64,000 nt of DNA from JANXQG01 sp963824275 (GTDB taxonomy: Bacteria > Planctomycetota > Planctomycetia > Pirellulales > Thermoguttaceae), in the NCBI GenBank assembly GCA_963824275.1, contig CAWGOT010000003.1, forward strand, positions 2,790,001 through 2,854,000, in the 5' to 3' direction. A model generated the notes under the pieces. It saw nothing but the letters and a program-made list of their open reading frames with translations. It made no database searches and was not told the DNA's origin. Within the stretch, counting starts at the first letter, position 1, and each line of letters starts with the position of its first letter. Positions 20,206 to 29,180 of this stretch are shown here, piece after piece. The translations under genes were made by a program, and so were the position numbers.

Positions 20206-20838
20206 TCATTCTGAGCTAACGAATGTTCTGATGCCCTCGCCGATATCGCCAGGCTCTGTCTTGCCGTCCGTTTGGATAATCAAACCCCAATGGCCGACCA
20301 GGGTGCCGCCCCAGGCAATCTCGACCGTGTCTGTCTCGTTGAAGATGATAAGTGATGGGTCCAGCTTACCCAACGAGCTTGAACCGACCAGAACGTTCCA
20401 TTGCGGTCTGTGCTCCTGTTCGTTCCAGAGCGACCACTTGTTCGGGCCTGGCAGACGTTCGTGGGGTGGCAATGTTTCATGACACAACCGCGCAATTGAT
20501 CGAAGTTCGTCGGGAGACACGGTTGACTTGATTTTTTGTCGAAAGCCCATCTGGAACACCCTCGCCGGGGCAACTGCGAAACCGAGCGCGAAAAAGAGCA
20601 ACGCGATGCCCAGGAAAATAGATGTTTTGCCGGCAGATCTGCGCTCGATGACTGCGACGACCCACAAAACAACCAGTGATGCCAAGGAAAGCAGGCTTAT
20701 GAGACCAGGCACGGCCTCGGCTGGAAAGACGCCAAAAGACAGAGGCATTCCCTGCCGCCCTCCGACGTACGCAATAAAATAGGAAGAACCCGCCGCGATG
20801 GCGACGGTAACGGTGAGCACTTCTTTCAGATGCTTCAT
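20206..20838 (-). CDS. Hypothetical membrane protein
   Basis: The product has 210 residues from ATG 20838. The N-terminal half has three hydrophobic segments (about residues 8-28, 38-62 and 70-92). The C-terminal half is soluble, with paired Trp/Asn-rich strands (NKWSLWNEQEHRPQWNVLV, TVEIAWGGTLVGHWGLIIQ). It occupies exactly the gap between the two decayed duplicates, in place of the ~70-base spacer found in the intact copy. I do not recognise a family. Confidence 0.65.
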   Translation of the reverse strand: MKHLKEVLTVTVAIAAGSSYFIAYVGGRQGMPLSFGVFPAEAVPGLISLLSLASLVVLWVVAVIERRSAGKTSIFLGIALLFFALGFAVAPARVFQMGFRQKIKSTVSPDELRSIARLCHETLPPHERLPGPNKWSLWNEQEHRPQWNVLVGSSSLGKLDPSLIIFNETDTVEIAWGGTLVGHWGLIIQTDGKTEPGDIGEGIRTFVSSE

Positions 20839-20839
20839 T

Positions 20840-21133
20840 TCACCGCCCTACGCGATATTCGCCACGAGCCGCATAGGAATAGGTCGAAGGGCTGTCGAGC
20901 TGCTGGATTCCGATGCTGGCCGCGGCGGCTGCCTGCTGACGCTTTTCGCGGGCGTCGAAGTCTTCCTCGGAAATGCAGAAATCGGTGAGGCCCTCGCGGC
21001 TCAACTCCCCGGATTTCACCGCTTTGACGATCAAGGGCCACTGCCCCGACTCCACGTTTTTCAGCATGATGGTCGCCTTGATGCCGTTGTTCTTCGCCCA
21101 CGCCTGTTGCTCTTTGTCCGGCGGTCGAGCCAT
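20840..21133 (-). pseudogene. 3' fragment duplicating the secreted-protein gene at 22083-22913
   Basis: The frame encodes AWAKNNGIKATIMLKN through YAARGEYRVGR, nearly identical to the last ~85 residues of the 276-residue protein to the right. It has no signal peptide and no N-terminal two thirds. It ends at the same stop position, so it is a truncated duplicate rather than an independent gene. Confidence 0.82.
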
Positions 21134-21220
21134 AACTCTTCAGCATCATTTCCGGCGAAGACTGCGAGAGACCTCACGAGACAACGACGGCAGTTTGCGG
21201 TCGTCTTCAGCAGCATCGGC

Positions 21221-22013
21221 TCATCTCCGGCCAGCAGCCTTTAGCAGAGAATCCGCCCAGACTGCTTCCTGCGCCTTCCAACGGCGGATCGGGAGAGGCA
21301 CGATAGTCGGTGGTGCGATCGTAGCGGGAGGCAGCATAAACCGCGTCAACCAGCGACTGGAGATCAAGCACGGCGTCCGCGTCGGACGGGCGGAGCGGGA
21401 TGCCGAGTGTCGGCAACCGGACCGCAAGGCGCAGCGGATACAGCTCGACGCGGAAAGCGGCCGGGGCGCGCCAAATGGAGGCTTGATACGTGCTGTCGTG
21501 CTGGCGGGCTTCGTGCCAGCGATGCGCCAAGAGTTGCCGATAACCAGCGCGGGTAAGGTCGATTTCCACCAGATTGACGCCCGCCCCGCGGCACTCCGAT
21601 TGCTTCTGTTTGTATTTCTCCAATCCGTCTCCTGGCACTTTGTTGGCCGGACACAGAAACTCGATCACCGTAATCGTGCGCCCCCCAGTGCTCAGGTCGA
21701 TGATCTCAAGAAAGCGTTGGACGACCGGTTCCGACTCGGCCGTAAGAACGATCGGCTCCGCCAACGCGATTCCGCCCGCTGGCTGGACCGTCGACTCGCT
21801 CGCCCCATGCTCCACAATGCGAACGTCGGGGCCGATCCGGCGACTGTCGCCCGACGCGGGATCTTCAACGATAAGACGTTCCTCGATTCGGGCAATAAGG
21901 CTCTCGCCCAACTGTCCCTGAAGTTGGTTCGACGCTTCGACGATAAGCCGCGGGTGGACGTCCAGCCAATGGGCTTCAAGGTACGGGTCCATGCCGGGAA
22001 AAGGGCTTTTCAT
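21221..22013 (-). CDS. DUF4058 family protein, C-terminus frameshifted near 21270
   Basis: The gene begins MKSPFPGMDPYLE, the characteristic DUF4058 opening, followed by HPRLIVEASNQLQGQL and the ARIEERLIVED segment. The conserved block ITVIEFLCPANK lies near residue 115. Near 21270 the frame has to change once to give the expected ending (WADSLLKAAGRR) at 21221; without repair it runs to 21207. DUF4058 proteins are common in planctomycetes and cyanobacteria and have no known function. The N-terminal half is duplicated at 19985-20202. Confidence 0.85.
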
Positions 22014-22082
22014 AGCTATATTTTAATCGAGCATAAGCAGACAAGCAATATGACGACCGCGCTCGGCACCAGCGAGCAGAAG

Positions 22083-22913
22083 TCACCGCCCTACGCGATA
22101 TTCGCCTCGAGCCGCATAGGAATAGGTCGAAGGGCTGTCGAGCTGCTGGATTCCGATGCTGGCCGCGGCGGCCGCCTGCTGACGCTTTTCGCGGGCGTCG
22201 AAGTCTTCCTCGGAAATGCAGAAATCGGTGAGGCCCTCGCGGCTCAACTCCCCGGATTTCACCGCTTTGACGATCAAGGGCCACTGCCCCGACTCCACGT
22301 TTTTGAGCATGATGGTCGCCTTGATGCCGTTGTCCTTGGCCCACGCCTGCTGCTCCTTGAGAAACGCGAGCAAGGCCGGGCCGCTCTCGCCGATCCCGTT
22401 GTCAAGATTGTCGATCTCGTAGGAATCGTAGTCGGCGTAGAGATCTTTGATCTGGTGGCGCGTATACACCTTCCAACCAGACTGATTCCACTTCTTTTTC
22501 CAGTCGGCGTTGGAAGTGTCGATTCCCGCGTAACGCGCGCCGGCTTTCATGCGGGCCAGCTCGTCGGGCGCGATGCCGCGATTGCCGGTCACGCCGCCGG
22601 GGCCCTCGAGATAGATATGCCGGAAGACTCCCGCCGACTTGGCGGCGGCCATCGTGGCCTTGGAGTCGCGATTGCCGGAATCGGCGCCGATCATCACGTT
22701 CTTCTGGTATTTCTCAGCCAGTTCGCGCACGCGGGCCGGGGTGATCCGCGAGTCCGACGCGAAATCGAAGTAGGCAATGGGCGGACGGGCAGGCGCGGGG
22801 CTTTGACCAGCGGGTGCTTTAACTTCCGGCTTGGGCTGGGCCTGTGCTTGCTCCAGCGACCCCGGCAAGGCCACCACGACGGTAAAACAGAAAGCCAGGA
22901 TAGAACGCCACAT
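22083..22913 (-). CDS. Secreted protein of unknown function
   Basis: The product has 276 residues, with a signal peptide of about 25 residues ending AQAQ and a Pro/Ala-rich linker. The folded part shows alternating strands and helices: PIAYFDFASDSR, VMIGADSGN, HIYLEGPGG, YAGIDTS, YEIDNLDN and GIKATIMLKN. This strand-helix alternation and the acidic residues at strand ends suggest a TIM-barrel sugar-binding or GH114-like fold, but that is inference only. The last ~85 residues are duplicated at 20840-21133. The gene lies 70 bases upstream of the DUF4058 gene on the same strand. Confidence 0.75.
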   Translation of the reverse strand: MWRSILAFCFTVVVALPGSLEQAQAQPKPEVKAPAGQSPAPARPPIAYFDFASDSRITPARVRELAEKYQKNVMIGADSGNRDSKATMAAAKSAGVFRHIYLEGPGGVTGNRGIAPDELARMKAGARYAGIDTSNADWKKKWNQSGWKVYTRHQIKDLYADYDSYEIDNLDNGIGESGPALLAFLKEQQAWAKDNGIKATIMLKNVESGQWPLIVKAVKSGELSREGLTDFCISEEDFDAREKRQQAAAAASIGIQQLDSPSTYSYAARGEYRVGR

Positions 22914-23249
22914 GTCACTCTCCTCAGTGGCAGGGATAATGCTTCACCTCTATTAGTTTACCCAGCGGCGACGGTGGCGCGAATCCCTGGGGCCGGCCGC
23001 GCCAGTTTCTACATCCAATGGCGTAGTCAAATTCCCTCGACTTGGCGAGTTTGGAAGAAAGGAAGATCGGCGAAAGGAATATAGAAAATACGAAATGCAA
23101 GAGCGTACGTATGATGCTATTGCGTCCATTTTCCTTTCTGCCATCTTCCTTTCTTTTCCGGCCCGTTGACCCGCCAGAAGTTCATGCCCTAAAATGGGTC
23201 CTGTGGTGAATCGAATCTTGCATGAAATTAGCTACCAGCCGATCGCGCC
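22914..23249. other. Intergenic region with a polypurine/polypyrimidine inverted repeat
   Basis: This region lies between two divergent genes. An inverted repeat runs from AAGAAAGGAAGAT (about 23055) to ATCTTCCTTTCTT (about 23143-23156); a similar arrangement is at 35815-35919. No coding frame was supported. Confidence 0.55.
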
Positions 23250-24358
23250 ATGGGCATTTACAATCGAGATTACTATCGGCAGTACGGCTCGGGCGAGCAG
23301 ATTCCACCGGTCTGCAAGTATTTGATCATTGTCACGGTTGTCGTCTTCCTCTTGCAGATCTTCATCACGCGACCTTCCACGCCGGAAGACTTGCGTGCGA
23401 TCATTGAGGAGAATAAGCCGGCTGCGCGAGAGACACGGAAGCCTCCGGCAAACAAAGACGCGCCGCCGCCGAAGCACAAGGAAAAGCCCTCGGCCGCAGA
23501 CCCGAAGTCGAGCGCAGCAGCGGAAGAGACGACTCCCGGCGAGGACAAGACCACGCCCCAGGCAGAGGCAGAAGACGAGGAGGACGAGGAATTGTCTGCG
23601 GCAGAGCTTCTGCCATCCGTCTCGATCGTGCAGGAGTGGTTCGAGCTGCAGACGAACAAAGTTGTGCGGCAGGGGCAGGTCTGGCGGCTGCTGACGTGCG
23701 CGTTCTGCCACGACCGCTTCAGCCTGTGGCACATCCTCTTCAACATGCTGTTCCTGTACTGGTTCGGCAGGATGCTGGAGCCGTTGTACGGATCGCGGGA
23801 GTTTCTCCTCTTCTATTTGACGGCGGCGGTCGTCGCCAGCCTCTGCTACATCGGTCTGGATCTGTTTACCCGGCACTCCGTGCCGGCCATCGGAGCGTCG
23901 GCGCGGTGATGGCGGTCGTAGTGCTCTATGCCATTCATCATCCGCGCGAGAAGATCTGGATCTTCATGATGATCCCGATCGAGATCCGCTGGCTCGTGGC
24001 CCTGTATGTGATTATCGACCTTCACCCCGTACTGCTGGCCCTCTCAGGCACGCCCATGTACACGGGGGTTGCCAACGCGGCACACCTGGGCGGGGCGGCC
24101 TTCGGCTTCCTCTACTGGCGAAGCGGTTTCCGCCTGGAAGACGCTTGGAACCGCCTGCCCCGTCTGCGTTACCGCTGGCGCCTGCCAAGGAACATTCGGC
24201 TCCACCGGGCCCCCGACGAATCGAGAGGGGGCGAGCTTGATGCGCTGGTGGACGAGATTTTGCAGAAGGTCCACGAACAGGGCGAGTCCAGCCTGACGGA
24301 ATTGGAACGCAAAGTGCTGAGAACCGCCGCCAATCGGTATCGGGGTCGATCAAACTAA
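23250..24358 (+). CDS. Rhomboid-family intramembrane serine protease, frameshifted at the active site
   Basis: The gene starts MGIYNRDYYRQYG with a first membrane helix (CKYLIIVTVVVFLLQIF). A long Lys/Glu/Ala-rich cytoplasm-like insert follows (residues about 45-115), then the rhomboid core: RLLTCAFCHD, HILFNMLFLYWFG, and a second half with NAAHLGGAAFGFLYW carrying the catalytic His. The catalytic Ser motif reads GAS and then breaks near 23903. One extra G restores GASGAVMAVVV, joining the two frames at 370 codons. The C-terminal tail is hydrophilic (DALVDEILQKVHEQG). It cleaves membrane proteins within the bilayer. The loss of exactly one G in a GG run fits the error pattern of the whole window. 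Confidence 0.9.
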
Positions 24359-25089
24359 TTGGCCTCGGCGATGTCCTTCATGCTTACCAGCCTCAGCCGG
24401 CCGAAGGGATTGTGCAGAGGGCTTCCCGCCGGCATTTTCGGCCCGTCTTCCGCAAGCGCCTGAAAACGCGGTCCTTCGAAGTCTCCCAGCAGATGACCGT
24501 TTTCCACCAGGTTCTCGCCGCGAGACAAGTAGCGGACCACCTCGACGATGTCATAGCCGCCGGACTCGACCTCGGCGCGTTTCATCACCACGTCGCGGAG
24601 TCCCAGCACGTGCATGCCCATCGTCCAAACGTCGGTCTGGCCCCGCACGATGGCGACGAAGGCGAAACTCAAGGCGTCGGGGCCGCCGTCTTCGCTCATT
24701 TCGATCCACTTCTGTCCGCCATGGGCCAGCGCGCTGTTGTCGATGAACACTCCCGCGCCGCCGGCCCGCACCACGGCCGCGGCGGCCTGCATCATCGTGC
24801 GGGCCGCCTGCAGCGAGCCGCCGGGACCGCTTAAGAGGACGTTCACCGTGTAGCCGTCGACCGTCGCCAATTCATCGTTCGTCGCAGGGCTGCGGCAGGC
24901 GGAGCGGAAGACCCCGGCGAACTGATCGTCGGCGCCCACCGCGTGAAGCTCGACCGGCGTCGCGTCCGGCAGGAGCAGCCCCTCGGCGGAACAGCGGAAG
25001 CCGGGCGGCAAGCCCTGGATCAGCTCTTGCGGATGCGACCACGTGCCCGGAATGCGGAGGGTTACTTTCGACGGGGGCGGCTGGCTCAT
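24355..25089 (-). CDS. Hypothetical protein, possibly DUF4261-like
   Basis: This is an intact 244-residue frame, convergent with the rhomboid gene (stops overlap by 4 bases). The N-terminus starts RIPGTWSHPQEL. The middle has two alternating strand/helix blocks (VNVLLSGPGGSLQAARTMMQ, RAGGAGVFIDNSALAHGG), and the C-terminal part contains VWTMGMHVLGLRDVV. The last two blocks resemble DUF4261-type proteins, but the match is only impressionistic. No signal peptide or membrane helix is present. Its function is not known. Confidence 0.6.
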   Translation of the reverse strand: MSQPPPSKVTLRIPGTWSHPQELIQGLPPGFRCSAEGLLLPDATPVELHAVGADDQFAGVFRSACRSPATNDELATVDGYTVNVLLSGPGGSLQAARTMMQAAAAVVRAGGAGVFIDNSALAHGGQKWIEMSEDGGPDALSFAFVAIVRGQTDVWTMGMHVLGLRDVVMKRAEVESGGYDIVEVVRYLSRGENLVENGHLLGDFEGPRFQALAEDGPKMPAGSPLHNPFGRLRLVSMKDIAEAN

Positions 25090-25333
25090 TCATTTTGGGA
25101 GGACTCCTGCGGTTTGCAAGAAAAGCGTTTCAAGACCAAGCTGGACGAGTACCAGTATAGCAACGCGCGTGGGCCGTGGCTATCGGCTTAGTAGACGTTT
25201 GGTAATCTCTTTATCGATCCTCGTCACTTCAAAGAAATCCGTGAATCCAGACCGCGAAAAATCGGCCGTTTTCTGCTAGAATATGGGTTGCCCACCGCTG
25301 CGGCGTGGCGGCCGCAAAAAAACGCGAATCGCC

Positions 25334-25377
25334 GCGTGACAACCGTCCGCAAATCCGGCCTTCCCTAAATAGAGGGG
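25334..25377 (+). promoter_or_regulatory. Shared upstream element, copy A (sigma factor gene)
   Basis: The element runs GCGTGACAA, a 12-15 base variable part, CCGGCCTTC, and TAAATAGAGGGG, ending three bases before the ATG at 25381. Copies with the same blocks lie upstream of the FG-GAP protein (30457-30499) and the serpin (33897-33937). TGACAA resembles a -35 box and TAAATA a -10 box, but the 23-base gap is too long for a normal promoter pair. In this copy the AGAGGGG could also act as ribosome site. Confidence 0.6.
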
Positions 25378-25380
25378 TCT

Positions 25381-26013
25381 ATGAGTACCGTGGCGCGGTT
25401 CAACGTCGAACAACTGCTTGCCCAAGCCCGCGGGGGCGAGGCGAGCTGCTTGGGAAAACTGCTGCAATACTACGGCAATTACCTGAAGCTCCTGGTAGCG
25501 ACGCATCTCGACGCCAAACTGCGGACGCGGTGCAGCCCTTCGGACATCGTGCAGGAGAGCTACTTCGAGGCGCATCGCGATTTCGAGAAATTCCAGGGCC
25601 AAACGGCTGCGGAATTCCTCGCCTGGCTGCGGAAGATCCTGGTCAATAACATGGCCCGCGAGGTCGAAAAACACATCCTCTCCGCCAAGCGCGATGTCCG
25701 CCGCGAGGTGCGGTTGGACGGCATGCAAGCGGCCCTGGAGCGGTCGGCGGCCCGACTGGAGTCGGTTTTCATCGACCGGGGACCGTCGCCCAGCTCGTGC
25801 GCGGACCGGCACGAGCACATGGTTGCACTGGCCAACCACCTGGCCGAGCTTCCGGCCGATTATCGCGAAGTGCTTGTCCTGCGTCACTGCGAAGGACTGG
25901 CCTTCAAAGACATCGCCCGGCAGATGGGACGCTCGGCCGGCGCGGTGCGGATGCTGTGGCTGAGGGCCATCGGCCAAATCCGCGAACAGATGACCGAGCG
26001 AGACATGCCATGA
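25381..26013 (+). CDS. ECF-type RNA polymerase sigma factor
   Basis: The product has 210 residues. Sigma region 2 spans about residues 25-95 (DIVQESYFEAHRDFEKF, AEFLAWLRKILVNNMA). Region 4 spans residues about 150-205 (LPADYREVLVLRHCEGLAFKDIARQMGRSAGAVRMLWLRA), a clear helix-turn-helix. A longer-than-usual linker with RDVRREVRLDG separates them. The stop overlaps the kinase start (ATGA at 26010-26013), so the two are translationally coupled. ECF factors genetically tied to Ser/Thr kinases are a known planctomycete feature. The kinase may control the sigma factor in place of a classical anti-sigma; this is inference. Confidence 0.95.
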   Translation: MSTVARFNVEQLLAQARGGEASCLGKLLQYYGNYLKLLVATHLDAKLRTRCSPSDIVQESYFEAHRDFEKFQGQTAAEFLAWLRKILVNNMAREVEKHILSAKRDVRREVRLDGMQAALERSAARLESVFIDRGPSPSSCADRHEHMVALANHLAELPADYREVLVLRHCEGLAFKDIARQMGRSAGAVRMLWLRAIGQIREQMTERDMP

Positions 26014-29000
26014 AAAAGGCGGGGAGCGGGGAGATGAAGTTGCCACGTGCCGATAACGAAGCGGGAAATAGCGCTGCCGTAACAGATGTTGCGCTCAATT
26101 TTTGCTCCCCGCTCCCCGCTCCCTGCTCCCTGCCCATTGCCCTGGACGATTTGTCTGCCGAAGTCCAGGAGCGTCTGGCCGAGATCCTGGAGGGCTATTT
26201 GAACGACCTGGAACTGGGTCTTTCACCCAATGCCGAGGAACTTGTTGCGCGGCATCCCAATCTCTCCGGTCCGATCCGCGCCCATTTGGCGGGCCTCGAT
26301 TTTGTCTTCCGGGCGACCGCGCCGCTGCGGCCCGGCGGAGAGAGGGAGCCCGGCACACCCCATGCGACGGCAAAGGGGAATAGTGGCGGGTCGCATGGTT
26401 GCATGGTGCCCGCCGCTCCACCGGAGACTGCTGAAGCGGCCCGGCGGCAACTGGGCGATTTCCTGATCGTGCGGGAGATTGGCCGCGGCGGGATGGGGGT
26501 AGTGTATGAGGCCCGGCAGGTTTCGCTGGATCGCCGCGTGGCGTTGAAAGTGCTGCCTTTTGCCGCGGTTCTGGACCGCAAGCAGGTGGCCCGCTTCGCC
26601 AACGAGGCACAGGCCGCAGCCCACTTGAATCATCCCAACATCGTGCCCGTCTTCGCCAGCGGCTGCGATCGGGGAGTCCATTACTACGCGATGCAGTTCA
26701 TCGAGGGCCAATCGCTCGATCTGGCCATTCGCCAATTGCGGATTCTGGCGGCGGATGCCTCCGGCGCGCCGAAGGACGCGACCACGCCGCGGCAAACCGC
26801 CGCGGCAACCGCAGGCGAAAACACCACCGGCTGGAATCCCGTTTCCAGCGCCGCCGAACTCAAGGGCGGCCAGTTCTTCCGCACCGTGGCCCGGCTCGGC
26901 ATCGAGGCTGCCGAAGCCCTCGATTACGCCCATCAATGCGGCGTCGTCCATCGCGACGTCAAGCCCTCGAACCTGATGCTGGACGAACAGGGCAAGCTCT
27001 GGGTCTCCGATTTCGGACTGGCCCGCTTCGACGCCAATGCCAGCCTTACGGCCACCGGCGACGTGCTGGGGACTGTCCGCTACATGAGTCCGGAGCAGGT
27101 GGCAGGCAAGCCGAACCTGGTCGATCCGCGGACGGACGTTTACTCGCTGGGGATCACGCTCTACGAACTGGCGACGCTCCACGATGCCTTTGCGGGAGCG
27201 GACCGCCATGCCTTCTTGCGCTGGATCGCGGAGGAAGAGCCCCGTCCGCCGCGGCAGGTCAACCCGGCCATCCCCGTCGACCTGGAGACGATCCTGCTGA
27301 AGGCCATCGCCCGGTCGGCCCAGGACCGCTACCTCACGGCGAAGGAGTTGGCCGAGGACCTGCGGCGGTTCCTGCAAGGCGAATCGATCTTGGCGCGGAG
27401 GGCCAGCCTCTGGGACCGCGCCGGCAAGTGGGCCCGCCGGCATCGTACGCTGGTCGCCGCAACGGCCGTCGCGCTGGTCGTGGTGCTCGTCGGCTCGCTG
27501 GCCGCCACGCTGCTGATTGCCTCCGAACATGCCAAGACCAAGGCGGCCTTGGCCCAGGCCGAAACGAACTTCCACCAGGCCGAAGAGAACCTCGAGCGGG
27601 CTGAAACCCATTTCCGGCAACTGCGCGAGGTCGTCGATCGCTTCGGTGTGTATCATGCCGAGCGGCTGGAAGATCTGCCCGGCGCCGAACCGCTTCGCCG
27701 CGAACTGCTGCTCGATACGCTCAGTTATTATCGCGAGTTCATCCGCTACGCCGGCGACGATCCCAGCTTGCAGTCGGATCTGGCCGTGACCTATTCCAAG
27801 GCGGCGGGCGTTTCCGAGCAGATCGGCGACCAGGCGGCGGCCCTGGCGGCCTATTGCCAGGCGGTCGAGGCCTTTACGCAACTCGCGGCGGCACACCCGG
27901 TTGAGTCCCGCTACCAGGCCAATCTGGCCTTGTGCCAGAACAACCTGGGCCTGCTGCTGGCGGCGACCGGCAAGACCCAGGACGCCGAAAACGCCTATCA
28001 ATCCGCCCTGGAAATTCAGAAGCGGCTGAGCAAGGAACAGCCGGATTCGGCCGACTTCCAGCGCGATCTTGCCTTGACCTACGGCAACCTTGGCCTCTTG
28101 GCCCGCACCGTCAACCAACCGGCCCGGGCCGAGCGGAACTACCGCGCGGCGATCGGCATCCAGGAGCAGCTTGTGGCGAAGCATGCGGATCAGCCGGAGT
28201 ATTTGCATCACCTGGCCATCAGCTACAACAACCTCAGCTTTCTGCAGGCGAAGAGCGAGCCGGTGAAGGCCGAGGAGTCCTCGCGGAAGGCCCGGGAAAT
28301 TCAGGAGCGGCTCGCCGCTGCCCATCCGGCCAACGCCGAGTATCAAAGCGATCTCGCCCTGAGCTACAACAATCTTGGCGCTTTGGAGTCTTACAACGGC
28401 CGGACGGAGCAGGCCGAGGAATCCTACGGCCGGGCGATTGCCATCCAGCAGCAACTGGTCCGCAAGTCGCCGGCCGTCAGCCGTTTCCGCCGCGATCTGG
28501 CCGTCAGCCACAACAACCTCGGCCGGGTCTTCAGCAAGTCGGACAAGAAGGACGAGGCCGCGAAGTCATTCGAGTCGGCGCGGGCGATCCTGAAAGAGCT
28601 TGTCGACGATGATCCCGAGGAGTTGAGTTATCGCAGCAGCCTGGGCGGGATCTACAACAACCTGGGCACGACCCTGGAGGAGCTTCATCACCCTGACGAG
28701 GCCGCGGCCATGTACGAGCAGGCGATCCGCGAGCAGCGTTATTGCTGCGACCGCGCTCCCCAGGTGGCCGAGTTCCGCGAGTTTCTCGAGCGGCACTACG
28801 CCAATGAACGCCGCGTGCTGGAGTCGGCCGGCCGTTGGAAGCAATACGTACATATCGCCACAGACGAAGGCGAGTGGCTGAAAAGCGATCCCGAGGGGCT
28901 CTATCGCCTTGCCGTGGAACTAGTGGCGGTGGCCAAACGCGGCGGGGCAAACCAGGAAAGCGAGGCCTGCATCGCGCTTGCGGCAGCCACGCTGGGCACG

Positions 29001-29141
29001 GCGATCGATGCCGGACTGCCCCATCCGGAGCGGATCGAAGATGATCCGGCCTTGAGTTTCCTCTGCGGGCATGCGATATTTGAGAACGTGCGAAAACGGA
29101 TCGAAAAAGTCCCCACCGACGCCGGGTCGGTGGGGAAATAA
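26010..29141 (+). CDS. Membrane Ser/Thr protein kinase with C-terminal TPR domain
   Basis: The product has 1,043 residues. After a ~155-residue N-terminal region, a Hanks-type kinase domain occupies residues about 158-440. It has the glycine loop IGRGGMGVVYEA, VALKVL (ATP Lys), HRDVKPSN (catalytic loop, about residue 313), DFGLAR and MSPEQ. A single membrane helix follows (about residues 478-508). A coiled segment leads into many TPR-like repeats (LCQNNLGLLLA, YNNLSFL, YNNLGAL) facing outside. Residues about 40-50 (CSPLPAPCSLP) are encoded by a GGGAGC-type repeat tract, and the last codons by a CCGAC palindrome, so both ends carry repeat-derived sequence. It is coupled to the sigma factor gene and is the likely sensor/transducer of that pair. 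Confidence 0.95.
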   Translation: MKKAGSGEMKLPRADNEAGNSAAVTDVALNFCSPLPAPCSLPIALDDLSAEVQERLAEILEGYLNDLELGLSPNAEELVARHPNLSGPIRAHLAGLDFVFRATAPLRPGGEREPGTPHATAKGNSGGSHGCMVPAAPPETAEAARRQLGDFLIVREIGRGGMGVVYEARQVSLDRRVALKVLPFAAVLDRKQVARFANEAQAAAHLNHPNIVPVFASGCDRGVHYYAMQFIEGQSLDLAIRQLRILAADASGAPKDATTPRQTAAATAGENTTGWNPVSSAAELKGGQFFRTVARLGIEAAEALDYAHQCGVVHRDVKPSNLMLDEQGKLWVSDFGLARFDANASLTATGDVLGTVRYMSPEQVAGKPNLVDPRTDVYSLGITLYELATLHDAFAGADRHAFLRWIAEEEPRPPRQVNPAIPVDLETILLKAIARSAQDRYLTAKELAEDLRRFLQGESILARRASLWDRAGKWARRHRTLVAATAVALVVVLVGSLAATLLIASEHAKTKAALAQAETNFHQAEENLERAETHFRQLREVVDRFGVYHAERLEDLPGAEPLRRELLLDTLSYYREFIRYAGDDPSLQSDLAVTYSKAAGVSEQIGDQAAALAAYCQAVEAFTQLAAAHPVESRYQANLALCQNNLGLLLAATGKTQDAENAYQSALEIQKRLSKEQPDSADFQRDLALTYGNLGLLARTVNQPARAERNYRAAIGIQEQLVAKHADQPEYLHHLAISYNNLSFLQAKSEPVKAEESSRKAREIQERLAAAHPANAEYQSDLALSYNNLGALESYNGRTEQAEESYGRAIAIQQQLVRKSPAVSRFRRDLAVSHNNLGRVFSKSDKKDEAAKSFESARAILKELVDDDPEELSYRSSLGGIYNNLGTTLEELHHPDEAAAMYEQAIREQRYCCDRAPQVAEFREFLERHYANERRVLESAGRWKQYVHIATDEGEWLKSDPEGLYRLAVELVAVAKRGGANQESEACIALAAATLGTAIDAGLPHPERIEDDPALSFLCGHAIFENVRKRIEKVPTDAGSVGK
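26022..26134. repeat. GGGAGC low-complexity tracts inside the kinase gene
   Basis: A GGCGGGGAGCGGGGAG run (26020-26034) and its complement, CTCCCCGCTCCCCGCTCCC type (26104-26134), bracket about 70 bases of the kinase coding start. They could pair in the mRNA. The same repeat family fills the gcvH-gcvPA spacer and follows the BrxL-kinase gene. Confidence 0.75.
29109..29134. repeat. CCCCACCGAC palindrome at the kinase 3' end
   Basis: CCCCACCGACGCCGGGTCGGTGGGG is a perfect 10-base-arm hairpin ending just before the kinase stop codon and overlapping the last codons. The same palindrome family recurs at 63267-63600. It may serve as a terminator-like structure. Confidence 0.85.
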
Positions 29142-29180
29142 GGCTGGCCAGTCACGAACCTACAACCGAGGAGTCGAAAC

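Noticed and set aside
20973..23084. Plus-strand 703-codon frame
   Set aside because: It spans the complement of three minus-strand genes and the duplicated fragments; composition is that of a shadow.
26223..28511. Minus-strand 762-codon frame across the TPR kinase gene
   Set aside because: A complement shadow of a GC-rich gene; the plus-strand frame has complete kinase and TPR motifs.
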